Source of the DNA: Streptomyces formicae
Lineage (GTDB): Bacteria; Actinomycetota; Actinomycetes; Streptomycetales; Streptomycetaceae
DNA: 64,000 nucleotides
Assembly (NCBI RefSeq): GCF_022647665.1
Contig: NZ_CP071872.1
Span: forward strand, 4,278,001-4,342,000
Direction of reading: 5' to 3'
Under the pieces are notes generated by a model, which saw nothing but the letters and a program-made list of their open reading frames with translations, searched no databases and had not been told where the DNA came from. Shown piece after piece: positions 45,952 through 54,733 of this stretch (positions within the stretch are counted from its first letter, which is position 1; every line of letters starts with the position of its first letter). The position numbers and the translations under genes were made by a program.

Positions 45952-46401
45952 CTACGAGACCCCGACGTCAGGCCTGACGATCACCACCGGGCACGTGGCG
46001 TGGAGCGCGCACTGCTGGCTCACCGAGCCGAGCAGCGCGCGGGCGAAGCCGCCGCGGCCGCGGCTGCCCACGACCAGGAGCTCCGCTCCTTCGGACGCGT
46101 CGAGGAGTACCTCGACGGGGTTGCCGCGGAGCAGATGAGTCCGGACCTGGGACGCGCCCGAGTCGCCCAGCACCTTGCGGATCTCCTCGGTGAGGCCCTC
46201 CCGGGCGACCTCCGCGTCGAAGGTGGGGTCCACGACGGGCGCCGACCACCCGTGGGCCCCCGGCAGCTCGTAGGCGCCCACGGCGTCCACCGTCGCGCCG
46301 ATGAGCTGTGCGTGGCTGACCGCCCACCGCAGCGCCGCGTGCGACGAGGGTGAACCGTCGACGCCCACCACGACGCGCGGAACCGCATCCTGCTTGTCCA
46401 T
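45952..46401 (-). CDS. Universal stress protein (UspA family)
   Basis: 149 residues from the ATG at 46401. RVVVGVDGSPSSHAALRWAV (about 9-28) and the ATP-binding GSRGRGGFARALLGSVSQQCALHATCPVVIVRP (about 112-144, G-2x-G-9x-G[S/T]) are both complete, so it is probably an ATP-binding type. The frame continues upstream into the GMC oxidoreductase gene, but that joining is fortuitous: 128 bp separate the two genes. Confidence 0.9.
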   Translation of the reverse strand: MDKQDAVPRVVVGVDGSPSSHAALRWAVSHAQLIGATVDAVGAYELPGAHGWSAPVVDPTFDAEVAREGLTEEIRKVLGDSGASQVRTHLLRGNPVEVLLDASEGAELLVVGSRGRGGFARALLGSVSQQCALHATCPVVIVRPDVGVS

Positions 46402-46529
46402 CCTGTCGCCTTTCTCGCGTTTCCCTTCCACCTTCCCGCCATCCGGGCCGGACGGCGCGCGCGGAGTCCGCCATGCGGGGGCAGCCTCACCGCCCCCGCG
46501 CCAGGAGGCGTCGGCGCTGCAGCTGGGCG

Positions 46530-47967
46530 TCAGCGCTCCAGTTGGGCCTCGACCACCGCCAGGGCCGCCGCCATGATGCTCAGCTGCGGATTGACCTCGG
46601 GGCAGCCCGGCAGCACCGAGGCGTCCGAGATCAGCACGCCCTGCACGCCGCGGAGCCGGCCGGTGGCGTCGGCCGGGAAGCGTCCCGGGTCGGCGCCGGC
46701 CGCGACCGTGCCGGTGGGGTGGTAGGCGGAGAGGTGCAGCTGCCGCGCGCCCACGCGGGCGAGGACGGCGTCGAGCTCCGCGAGGGTGCGGGCGCGCGGC
46801 GCGGTGGGGACACCGGTGAGCACCTCGTCCGCACCGGCGGCGAACAGCAGTTCGCCCATGGCGTGCACGGCACGCATCAGCCTGCCCGCGTCGCGGCGGT
46901 CCAGGTCGTAGCGGATCAGGGTGCGGTCGCGGCCCAGGACACGGCCCGACGGGCGGTCGGCGATCATCGCGCCGAGAGTGGCGAGCCGGTCGGCGCCCTC
47001 CAGTTCCCGCCGCAGTTCGCCGCCCAGGCCGGGCAGGACGAAGGAGCCCATGCCGGGCGGGGTCGCGGTGGCCTCGATCAGGACGCCGCCGTCGTGGTGC
47101 TCCTCGACGCCCACGCTCTGCAGCACGCCTTCCCAGGCGGTGACCGGCTCGGCGAAGCGTCCGGCGGCGCTCGTGGCCGGGTGGACGCTCAGGTTCCGGC
47201 CGAGCCGCGGATGCCCGCCGAGACCGGAGCGGCGCAGCAGCAGCGGCGGCGCCTGGAGGGCGCCCGCTGCGACGACGACGAGTGGTGCGAGGATTTCGCA
47301 CTCGCCGCCGCCGTCCTCGCGGCGTACGCGGACGCCGGCCGCGCGGGGGCCGCCGGGGCGGTCCCGGTCCACGAGGATGCGCCGCACCTGCGCCCCGGTG
47401 ACGATCCGGGCTCCGGCGGCGCAGGCGTCGGGCAGCACGGACAGCTGCACGCTCTGCTTCGCGCCGGTCGGGCAGCCGACGACGCACTGGCAGGAGCCTT
47501 TGCAGCCGGGGGCGTTGCGGCGCAGCGGTGCGGCGCGCCAGCCGAGGCGTTCGGCGCCGGCGAGGGCGATACGGCCGTTGCGGCCGAGGACGTCCAGCGG
47601 CTGGGTGGCGACGCGCAGGGTGCGTTCCACCTCGTCGAGGTACGGTCCCAGCCGCTCGGCGAGTTCGAAGCCGAAGTCCTTCGCCCAGCGTTCCCTGACG
47701 TGGTCCGGAGTGCGGTAGCAGGTACCGGAGTTGACGACGGTGGTGCCCGCCGACGGCCCGGCCCACGGGCAGCAGAAGGGGCGGGTTGCCGACGGCGACG
47801 GTGGCTCCGCCGTCCCGGTAGAGCTCCGCGAACCGGTCGAGCGGAGTGCGCCGGCCGAAGGACCGGGTGGAGTGGTGCTGTCCTTCCTCCAGGACGACGA
47901 CGTCGAGTCCGGCGCGGGCCAGCGTCCGCGCGGCCATGGCGCCGCCCGCGCCGGAGCCGATCACCAC
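46530..47967 (-). pseudogene. GMC-family oxidoreductase, frameshifted, N-terminus truncated
   Basis: The FAD-binding start VVIGSGAGGAMAARTLARAGLDVVVLEEG lies at the extreme 5' end with no ATG or ribosome site before it. After PVGRAVGG the frame breaks: one extra C in the CCC run at 47746-47748 (GGG on the coding strand) must be removed to continue TTVVNSGTCYRTPDHV. The remainder is open to 46530 and includes GCPTGAKQSV, LVVVAAGALQAPPLLLRRSG and the C-terminal SAYHPTGT with NPQLSIMAAALA, the catalytic His/Asn region. About 470 residues if joined. The 5' end abuts an MFS remnant, so a deletion probably removed the true start and promoter. Confidence 0.78.
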
Positions 47968-48023
47968 GGCGTCCGCGGTGGACCGGGCGGGCCAGTCGGC
48001 CGCGGAGTGACCGGTGGAGCGGG

Positions 48024-48317
48024 TTCGGCATGGGTTTCCTCAACCCGATCATGGGGGCGATCACCTACGAGCGGGGGCCGCGTCCACTGCTGGGCCGGGT
48101 CAAGGCGCTGGGCGCCTCGCCGGCCTGGGCCGGTATCCCCCTGGGCGGGCTGATCGCCGGAGCGGCGGTGGCCTCCTTCGGGCTCACGCCGGTCCTGCCG
48201 GCGGGCGCGGCGGCCTACTTCCTCACGACGAACCTCGGCGGGCTGCGGCCGGAGTGGCGGCAGATGGACCGCAGGCGCCGCGGGGAGCGCCTGACCTCGA
48301 CCTCGACCACCCGATAG
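48024..48317 (+). pseudogene. MFS transporter C-terminal fragment
   Basis: Codons from 48024 read FGMGFLNPIMGAITYERGPRPLLGRVKALG, then GLIAGAAVASFGLTPVLPAGAAAYFLTTNLGGLRPEWRQMD and a basic tail to TAG 48315: the last two transmembrane helices and tail of a major-facilitator transporter. The preceding 10 or more helices are missing. The sequence just upstream belongs to the divergently read GMC gene, marking a rearrangement junction near 48010-48023. Confidence 0.7.
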
Positions 48318-48531
48318 GTGCGGGATACATCCGGACGCGTGCGCCGGGAATCCGGCATATGGTTCAAAGGTGCCGGTCTCGTGACCTGCGGGCCCTAGGG
48401 CGCGTCTTCCGGCCCCCGGCAGCCCGCCCCGGCGGTCGCCGTCGTCCGCGCGTCCCCCTCCCCGGCGCCGGCGCCCGACAGGGCCTGCTCCCCCGGCACT
48501 CAGCATCCCCGCATGGTCGGAAAGGGTCCCG

Positions 48532-49629
48532 ATGTATCCCTCTCTCACCTCCGATGTCCTTGCCCAGTTGCGCCGGCAGCGCCGCTATCCGGCGGTGTCG
48601 GTGCTGATGCCCACGCACCGACGCGATCCGGACAAGGCGCAGGATCCCGTCCGGCTGCGCAATCTCATGACCGAGGCGAAGGAGCGGCTCGAAGCCGATC
48701 CGGCCGTCACGCGGGACACCCGGATCGACGTCACGCAGCAGCTCGACATGGCGATGAGCGAGATCGATCTGGTGCACGCCGAGGACGGGCTGGTCATCTT
48801 CGCCGCGCCGGGAGAGCACGAGGTGTGGATGGTGGGGCGCAGCGTGCCCGAGCGCGTCGTGCTGTCGGACACGTATCTGACCCGCAACCTCGTGTCGGCT
48901 CAGGCCGTCGAGCGGCCCTTCTGGGTGCTGGCGGTGTCGGCCGACTGCGTCAGCCTGTGGAGCGGCGCGGCCGACCGCGTCACCGAGTCGGACTCCGGAG
49001 GCTTCCCGCTGACCCGGACCAACGAGAACTTCGACGCCGAGCGCCGCGAGCAGATCGGGGATGTGCCCAGCACCTTCACGGACGAGGCGACCCGCCAGTT
49101 CCTGAAGGGGGCGGACGCGGCCATGGGTGCCGTACTGAAGTCCGACCCCCGGCCGCTGTACGTCGCCGGGGAGGCGGCCGCGCTGTCGCTCCTCGACGAT
49201 GTCGGGACCGTGTCCAGGGGCGCCACCGGGCGCGTGCCGCACGGCGGGCTCGCGTCGGGGCCCGGCGACGCCGTATGGCAGGCGGTCAGGCCGGTCCTCG
49301 AGGAGCGTGCGGAGAACGAGGTCTCCGGCGTGCTCGAGGACCTGGACCGGGCCCGCGGCCGGCGGGCGTTCGCCGCCGGTCTCGACGAGATCCACCAGAA
49401 CGTGGAGTCCGGCCGGGTGGCGCTGCTCGCCGTGGAGGAGAACTACCGGGAGACGGTGCGCGAGTCCGGCGGACACCTCGTGCCTGCGGAGCCCGGGGAC
49501 CTGGACGCCGTGACGGACGTCGTCGACGAGATCGTCGAGCGGTCGCTGGACACGGGCGCGCAAGTGCGGTTCGTGCCCGACGGCACGCTCGCCGAGGTGG
49601 GCGGTATCGCGAGCGCCCTGCGCTACTGA
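48532..49629 (+). CDS. BaeRF3-type protein (archaeo-eukaryotic release-factor-like)
   Basis: 365 residues. The N-terminal region VSVLMPTHRRDPDKAQDPVRLRNLMTEAKERL matches bacterial aeRF1-like families often labelled chemotaxis protein in databases. The RNase-H-like middle domain ends near 250, and the C-terminal part (LLAVEENYRETVRESGG to ALRY) resembles an L7Ae-like fold with FVPDGTLAEVGGIASALRY. A role at ribosomes or in stress has been proposed for the family. AAAGGG lies 5 nt before the ATG. Single gene. Confidence 0.8.
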   Translation: MYPSLTSDVLAQLRRQRRYPAVSVLMPTHRRDPDKAQDPVRLRNLMTEAKERLEADPAVTRDTRIDVTQQLDMAMSEIDLVHAEDGLVIFAAPGEHEVWMVGRSVPERVVLSDTYLTRNLVSAQAVERPFWVLAVSADCVSLWSGAADRVTESDSGGFPLTRTNENFDAERREQIGDVPSTFTDEATRQFLKGADAAMGAVLKSDPRPLYVAGEAAALSLLDDVGTVSRGATGRVPHGGLASGPGDAVWQAVRPVLEERAENEVSGVLEDLDRARGRRAFAAGLDEIHQNVESGRVALLAVEENYRETVRESGGHLVPAEPGDLDAVTDVVDEIVERSLDTGAQVRFVPDGTLAEVGGIASALRY

Positions 49630-49770
49630 ACTCGCTGCGCCGCTGCGCCACCGCCTGCCACGGGCCGGAGAGTTCGCCGGCGCCGCCGGGCGCGCCGCGC
49701 GGCCGGGCCGGAGCAACCGTCCCGGCCGTGCGGCCCCCTGACCGCCCGTGACCGCCGGCGACCGGTTCCC

Positions 49771-49800
49771 GGAGTGATCCGGAGTGATCCGGAGTGACCC
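49771..49800. repeat. Three tandem 10-bp units in the dhaK promoter region
   Basis: GGAGTGATCC, GGAGTGATCC, GGAGTGACCC lie end to end, 56-85 bp before the DhaK start. Even spacing of one helical turn suits cooperative regulator binding. Confidence 0.7.
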
Positions 49801-49855
49801 CTTCTTGGCGAATGCCGTGCAGAGTGTGGGTAGCTAGTCTCGTCAGGAGGTAGTC

Positions 49856-50848
49856 ATGAGGATGCTCATCAATGTCCCCGAGACGGTCGTCGCGGACGGC
49901 CTGCGGGGGCTGGCCGCCGCCCATCCCGAGCTGAGGGTCGACGTAGAGAACCGGGTCGTCGTACGGGGCGACGCGCCCGTGGCCGGCAAGGTGGGGCTGG
50001 TGTCCGGCGGCGGGTCCGGGCACGAGCCGCTGCACGGGGGTTTCGTGGGGCCGGGAATGCTCTCGGCGGCCTGCCCCGGGGAGGTCTTCACCTCGCCCGT
50101 GCCCGACCAGATGGCGCGGGCCGCGGCCGCCGTGGACAGCGGCGCAGGGGTGCTCTTCATCGTCAAGAACTACACCGGTGACGTCCTCAACTTCGACATG
50201 GCCGCCGAGCTGGCCGAGGACGAGGGCGTCCAGGTCGCCAAGGTGCTGGTGAACGACGACGTGGCGGTCGTGGACAGCCTGTACACGGCGGGCCGGCGCG
50301 GGACCGGGGCGACGCTGTTCGTCGAGAAGATCGCGGGCGCGGCGGCCGAGGAGGGCGCGCCGCTGGAGCGCGTCGAGGCCATCGGCCGTGAGGTGAACGC
50401 ACGGTCGCGGAGCTTCGGCGTCGCCCTCAGCGCCGTGACGACTCCCGCCAAGGGCAGCCCGACCTTCGATCTGCCCTCCGGGGAGCTGGAGCTGGGCATC
50501 GGCATCCACGGTGAGCCGGGCCGGGAGCGGCGGGCCATGATGACGTCGCGGGAGATCGCGGACTTCGCCGTGGACGCCGTGCTGGAGGACCTGAAGCCGT
50601 CGACCCCCGTCCTGGTGCTCGTCAACGGGATGGGCGCGACGCCGCTGCTGGAGCTGTACGGCTTCAACGCGGAGGTGCACCGGGTGCTCGGCGAGCGGGG
50701 CGTGCCGGTGGCCCGCACGCTCGTCGGCAACTATGTGACCTCGCTCGACATGGCCGGCTGTTCGGTGTCGGTGTGCGCGATGGACGAGGAACTGCTGCGG
50801 CTGTGGGACGCGCCGGTGCAGACGCCCGCGCTGCGCTGGGGGCGCTGA
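49856..50848 (+). CDS. dhaK: Dihydroxyacetone kinase, substrate-binding subunit
   Basis: 330 residues. DhaK binds dihydroxyacetone covalently through His218, seen in GIGIHGEPG (218), and GLVSGGGSGHEPLHGGFVG (47-65) forms the substrate pocket. VKNYTGDVLNFDMAAE is also diagnostic. AGGAGG (49845-49850) lies 5 nt before the ATG. First of three genes for the PTS-dependent (phosphoenolpyruvate-using) kinase, which forms dihydroxyacetone phosphate in the cytoplasm. Confidence 0.97.
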   Translation: MRMLINVPETVVADGLRGLAAAHPELRVDVENRVVVRGDAPVAGKVGLVSGGGSGHEPLHGGFVGPGMLSAACPGEVFTSPVPDQMARAAAAVDSGAGVLFIVKNYTGDVLNFDMAAELAEDEGVQVAKVLVNDDVAVVDSLYTAGRRGTGATLFVEKIAGAAAEEGAPLERVEAIGREVNARSRSFGVALSAVTTPAKGSPTFDLPSGELELGIGIHGEPGRERRAMMTSREIADFAVDAVLEDLKPSTPVLVLVNGMGATPLLELYGFNAEVHRVLGERGVPVARTLVGNYVTSLDMAGCSVSVCAMDEELLRLWDAPVQTPALRWGR

Positions 50849-50875
50849 TCCATGGGGCAGGGTGAAGGAGGTCCT

Positions 50876-51472
50876 GTGCTGGACACCACGTTCTTCCGCA
50901 GGTGGATGTCGGCCACCGCCGCCGCCGTGGAGCGCGAGGCCGGCCGGCTGACCGAGCTCGACTCGGCGATCGGCGACGCGGATCACGGCAGCAACATGCA
51001 GCGCGGCTTCGCCGCCGTGACGGCCGTGCTGGAGAAGGAGGCACCGCAGACTCCGGGGGCCGTACTGGCCCTGTCCGGGCGGCACTTGATCTCGACGGTC
51101 GGAGGGGCGTCCGGGCCGCTGTACGGGACGCTGCTGCGGCGCACGGGCAAGGCGCTGGGCGATGCGGCGGAGGTGTCGCGGGAGCAGCTCGCGGACGCGC
51201 TGCGGGCGGGTGTCGCCGCGGTGGCGCAGCTGGGCGGGGCGCAGGCCGGCGACAAGACGATGCTGGACGCCCTGGAGCCGGCCGCAGCCGCGCTGGGCGA
51301 GTCGTTCGCGGCCGCGCGGGAGGCCGCCGATGAGGGCGCGGTCGCGACCGTGCCGATGCTGGCGCGCAAGGGCCGGGCGAGCTATCTGGGCGAGCGCAGC
51401 ATCGGGCACCAGGACCCGGGGGCGACGTCGTCGGCGCTGCTGATCGCGGCTCTCGAGGAGGCGGCGCGATGA
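50876..51472 (+). CDS. dhaL: Dihydroxyacetone kinase, ADP-binding subunit
   Basis: 198 residues from the GTG at 50876, which AAGGAGG (50865-50871) favours over the ATG at 50852. The nucleotide site shows IGDADHGSNMQRGF (three Asp/His ligands for Mg-ADP), GGASGPLYGTLL and GDKTMLDAL. DhaL holds ADP as a fixed cofactor that is rephosphorylated by DhaM. It overlaps dhaM by ATGA. Confidence 0.96.
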   Translation: MLDTTFFRRWMSATAAAVEREAGRLTELDSAIGDADHGSNMQRGFAAVTAVLEKEAPQTPGAVLALSGRHLISTVGGASGPLYGTLLRRTGKALGDAAEVSREQLADALRAGVAAVAQLGGAQAGDKTMLDALEPAAAALGESFAAAREAADEGAVATVPMLARKGRASYLGERSIGHQDPGATSSALLIAALEEAAR

Positions 51473-51879
51473 GTACGGGCGAGCCGGTCGGCATCGTCCT
51501 GGTCTCGCACAGCGCACAGGTCGCGGCGTCCGTCGTGGAGCTGGCCCGAGGGCTGGCGGGCGGTGCCGAGAGCGTGCCCGTCGCGCCGGCGGGCGGCACC
51601 GAGGACGGCCGGCTGGGCACCAGCCCGGAGCTGGTCGCGCGGGCGGTGTACGACGTCGACCGGGGCGCGGGCGTGGCCGTGCTGGCCGACCTCGGCAGTG
51701 CGGTGCTGACGGTGAAGTCGCTGCTGGCCGAGGGCGACGAGCTGCCGGAAGGGACCCGGCTCGTGGACGCACCGTTCGTCGAGGGCGCGGTCGCCGCCGT
51801 CGTCACGGCGGCGGCGGGCGCCGATCTGGACGCGGTGGAGGCGGCGGCCCAGGAGGCGTACTCGTACCACAAGGTGTGA
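51469..51879 (+). CDS. dhaM: PTS-dependent dihydroxyacetone kinase phosphotransferase subunit
   Basis: 136 residues, the EIIA(mannose)-like domain only, without the HPr and EI-like extensions of E. coli DhaM. The phosphoryl-accepting His14 is in GIVLVSHSAQVA. DLGSAVLTVKSLL follows. It must receive phosphate from a general PTS HPr encoded elsewhere. The start overlaps the dhaL stop, so expression is coupled. Confidence 0.95.
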   Translation: MSTGEPVGIVLVSHSAQVAASVVELARGLAGGAESVPVAPAGGTEDGRLGTSPELVARAVYDVDRGAGVAVLADLGSAVLTVKSLLAEGDELPEGTRLVDAPFVEGAVAAVVTAAAGADLDAVEAAAQEAYSYHKV

Positions 51880-51943
51880 CCTGCGTGTTCGCGGCCCGGC
51901 CGGGAGCCGTGGGGGCGTGACGGCGTAGCGCATCTCACGTCGG

Positions 51944-51973
51944 AGCCGTTGTGCAACTTGTTGCACAACGGCT
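51944..51973. promoter_or_regulatory. Perfect 14-bp-arm palindrome upstream of the dienoyl-CoA reductase-like gene
   Basis: AGCCGTTGTGCAAC (51944-51957) and GTTGCACAACGGCT (51960-51973) are exact complements around TT, 52-81 bp before the start codon. The core TGCAACTTGTTGCA (51952-51965) also fits TNNAACNNGTTNNA, as at 799 and 36337. It is most likely a repressor operator (TetR or MarR type). A transcribed hairpin is possible, but the position at a promoter favours protein binding. Confidence 0.65.
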
Positions 51974-52024
51974 GCGCTGCAGTCTACAAAAGGGGTCGAC
52001 ACACTGTGCGCGAGGAGGCGCCCG

Positions 52025-54046
52025 ATGACCCCGACCCCGTATCCGCATCTGCTGAGCCCGCTCGACCTCGGGTTCACCACGCTCCCCAACCGGGTGCTGA
52101 TGGGCTCGATGCACATCGGCCTGGAGGAGGCGGAGAACGGCTTCGAGCGGATGGCCGCCTTCTACGCGGCCCGTGCGCGCGGTGGCGTCGGCCTGATCGT
52201 GACCGGCGGCATCGCCCCGAACGAGGCCGGACGCCCGTACGACGGCGGCGCCAAGCTCACCACAGAGGCGGAAGCGGCGCAGCACCGGGCGGTGACCGAC
52301 GCGGTGCACGCCGAGGGCGGCCGGATCGCCCTGCAGATCCTGCACTTCGGCCGTTACGCGTACCATCCGCAGCTCGTCGCGCCGAGCGCGCTCCAGGCCC
52401 CGATCAGTCCGTTCCAGCCGCACGCCCTGACCGGCACCGAGGTCGAGCAGACGGTCGACGACTACGTGCGCACGGCGGAACTGGCGAAGTCCGCCGGATA
52501 CGACGGCGTCGAGATCATGGGCTCCGAGGGCTATCTCATCAACGAGTTCATCGCGAGGGCCACCAACCGGCGGGAAGACCGCTGGGGCGGCTCGTACGCG
52601 AACCGGACCCGCTTCCCGCGCGAGATCGTCCGCCGCACCCGTGAGCGCGTCGGCGAGGACTTCATCATCGTCTACCGGCTCTCGATGCTCGACCTGGTGC
52701 CGGGCGGCTCGTCGCTCGACGAGGTCGTGGCCCTCGCCAAGGAGATCGAGGCGGCCGGTGCGACGATCATCAACACCGGAATCGGCTGGCACGAGGCCCG
52801 TATCCCGACCATCGCGACCTCCGTGCCGCGCGGCGCGTACACCTGGGTCACGCAGAGGCTGATGGGATCGGTGTCGGTGCCGCTCGTCACCAGCAACCGC
52901 ATCAACACGCCCGAGGTGGCCGAGCGGCTGCTCGCCGAGGGGCGCGCCGACATGGTGTCGATGGCACGGCCGTTCCTGGCCGACCCCGAGTTCGTGGCCA
53001 AGGCGCGCGAGGGGCGCGCCGAGACCATCAACACCTGCATCGGCTGCAACCAGGCATGCCTCGACCACACCTTCAGCGGGAAGATCACCTCCTGTCTGGT
53101 CAACCCGCGCGCCTGCCACGAGACCGAGCTGGTCCTCTCCCCCACCCGGCTGCGCAAGCGCCTCGCCGTCGTCGGCGCCGGCCCTGCGGGTCTCGCCTTC
53201 GCGGTGTCCGCGGCCGAACGCGGGCACGAGGTGACCCTCTTCGACGCCGCGGACGAGATCGGCGGACAGCTCAACGTCGCCAAGCGGGTGCCGGGCAAGG
53301 AGGAGTTCGAGGAGACGCTGCGGTACTTCCGTACGCAGCTGGAGCTGCACGGCGTGGACGTGAAGCTCGGCACCTGGGTCACCCCCGCACTGCTCACCGG
53401 GTACGACGAGATCGTCGTCGCCACCGGGGTCTCCCCCCGCACGCCGGGCATCGAGGGCGTCGGCCATCCGAGCGTCGTCAGCTACCTCGACGTGCTGCGC
53501 GACGGCGCCGAGGTCGGCGAGCGGGTCGCCGTCGTCGGCGCGGGCGGAATCGGCTTCGACGTGGCGGAGTTCCTCACGGACGGCGGCGAGCGGGCGAGCC
53601 TCGACCCGGAGACGTACTTCCGGCAGTGGGGCGTCGACACCGGCTATGCGGAGCCGGGCGGGCTGCGCGCCCCGCAGCGCCCGAAGCCGCCGCGCACGGT
53701 GCACCTGCTCCAGCGCAAGACGACGAAGGTCGGCGCGGGCCTCGGCAGGACCACGGGCTGGATCCACCGCGCGGAGCTCAGGCACCGGGGCGTCACGATG
53801 GTCGCCGGCGCCACGTACGACCGGATCGACGACGACGGTCTGCACATCACCGTCGACGGTGTGCGCTCGACGCTCGCCGTGGACACGGTCGTGCTGTGCG
53901 CGGGGCAGGAGCCGCAGCGGGAGCTGTACGAGGAGCTGAAGGCGGCGGGGCGCACCGTCCATCTCATCGGCGGCGCGGACGTGGCGGCCGAGCTGGACGC
54001 CAAGCGCGCCATCGACCAGGGCACCCGGCTGGCGGCGGCGGTCTAG
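52025..54046 (+). CDS. NADH:flavin oxidoreductase / 2,4-dienoyl-CoA reductase-like
   Basis: 673 residues in two parts. Residues about 1-360 form an Old-Yellow-Enzyme barrel (LHFGRYAYHP, GYDGVEIMGSEGYLINEFIA) ending in the 4Fe-4S ligands C338, C341, C345 and C357. Residues about 375-673 form an FAD/NAD(P) domain (LAVVGAGPAGLAFAVSAAERGHEVTLFDA, VAVVGAGGIGFDVAEFL). This is the E. coli FadH architecture, which reduces 2,4-dienoyl-CoA during beta-oxidation of unsaturated acids. GAGGAGG lies 7 nt before the ATG. Same-layout dehydrogenases for amines or steroids are alternatives. A PadR regulator follows 47 bp later. Confidence 0.88.
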   Translation: MTPTPYPHLLSPLDLGFTTLPNRVLMGSMHIGLEEAENGFERMAAFYAARARGGVGLIVTGGIAPNEAGRPYDGGAKLTTEAEAAQHRAVTDAVHAEGGRIALQILHFGRYAYHPQLVAPSALQAPISPFQPHALTGTEVEQTVDDYVRTAELAKSAGYDGVEIMGSEGYLINEFIARATNRREDRWGGSYANRTRFPREIVRRTRERVGEDFIIVYRLSMLDLVPGGSSLDEVVALAKEIEAAGATIINTGIGWHEARIPTIATSVPRGAYTWVTQRLMGSVSVPLVTSNRINTPEVAERLLAEGRADMVSMARPFLADPEFVAKAREGRAETINTCIGCNQACLDHTFSGKITSCLVNPRACHETELVLSPTRLRKRLAVVGAGPAGLAFAVSAAERGHEVTLFDAADEIGGQLNVAKRVPGKEEFEETLRYFRTQLELHGVDVKLGTWVTPALLTGYDEIVVATGVSPRTPGIEGVGHPSVVSYLDVLRDGAEVGERVAVVGAGGIGFDVAEFLTDGGERASLDPETYFRQWGVDTGYAEPGGLRAPQRPKPPRTVHLLQRKTTKVGAGLGRTTGWIHRAELRHRGVTMVAGATYDRIDDDGLHITVDGVRSTLAVDTVVLCAGQEPQRELYEELKAAGRTVHLIGGADVAAELDAKRAIDQGTRLAAAV

Positions 54047-54093
54047 GGGCCGGACACGCCCTAGGGGCCTGGCGGCGTCCCTAGGATGCGGAC

Positions 54094-54639
54094 ATGTCCC
54101 TCCCGCACGCGATCCTCACCGCCCTGCTCGAGAAGCCGTCGTCCGGTCTTGAGCTGACCCACCGCTTCGACCGGTCGATCGGCTACTTCTGGTCCGCCAC
54201 GCACCAGCAGATCTACCGCGAGCTGGGCAAGCTGGAGGAGGCGGGGTTCATCCGCGCCCTGCCGTCGCCGGGGCCCACGCGCGGCCGGAAGAAGGAGTAC
54301 GAGGTGCTGGCGGCCGGGCGGGCGGAGCTCACCGCGTGGGTGGGCAGCTCCGAGGACCCGAAGCCGATCAGGGACGCGCTGCTGCTGCGGCTGCGGGCTG
54401 CCGCGGTGGTGGGGACGGAGGGCCTGGAGGCGGAGCTGCGGCGCCATCTCGCCCTGCACGAGGGGCAGCTGGCCGAGTACGAGGAGATCGAGAAGCGGCA
54501 CTTCCCGCCGGAGCGGGACACGGCGGAGGACCGGCTGCGCCATGTCGTCCTGCGCGGCGGGATCGATCTGGAGCGGTTCTGGATCGAGTGGCTCGCCCAT
54601 GCGCTGGCGGAGCTGGGCCGCCCGCCGAACAGCCGCTAG
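54094..54639 (+). CDS. PadR-family transcriptional regulator
   Basis: 181 residues. An N-terminal winged helix (LPHAILTALLEKPSSGLELTHRFDRSIGYFWSATHQQIYRELGKLEEAGFI, about 3-55) is followed by a basic wing (GPTRGRKKEYEV) and a C-terminal helical domain (DALLLRLRAAAVVG to FWIEWLAHALAEL) typical of the vir-type PadR group. It follows the dienoyl-CoA reductase-like gene in the same direction and may share its transcript. Confidence 0.92.
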   Translation: MSLPHAILTALLEKPSSGLELTHRFDRSIGYFWSATHQQIYRELGKLEEAGFIRALPSPGPTRGRKKEYEVLAAGRAELTAWVGSSEDPKPIRDALLLRLRAAAVVGTEGLEAELRRHLALHEGQLAEYEEIEKRHFPPERDTAEDRLRHVVLRGGIDLERFWIEWLAHALAELGRPPNSR

Positions 54640-54642
54640 GGA

Positions 54643-54714
54643 GTGTCCTCACAGTGGCGTCGTCCGCCCGAAGGCGCGCCAGACGCCGCCGGGCAGGCGG
54701 GCCTGTGAAGACAC
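54643..54714. terminator. Long imperfect hairpin after padR gene
   Basis: GTGTCCTCACAG (54643-54654) and CTGTGAAGACAC (54703-54714) pair at 11 of 12 positions around a G+C-rich inner region with further pairing. It lies between the convergent PadR and GNAT genes. A similar TAGGGAGTGTC start occurs at the right flank of the IS630 element (5165). Confidence 0.45.
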
Positions 54715-54733
54715 GGCCTCAGGCCACGGACGG

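Noticed and set aside
45952..47967. A fused GMC oxidoreductase-universal stress protein (671 codons)
   Set aside because: The joining sequence is a frameshifted, low-complexity translation. The stress protein has its own start and the GMC C-terminus is in another frame.
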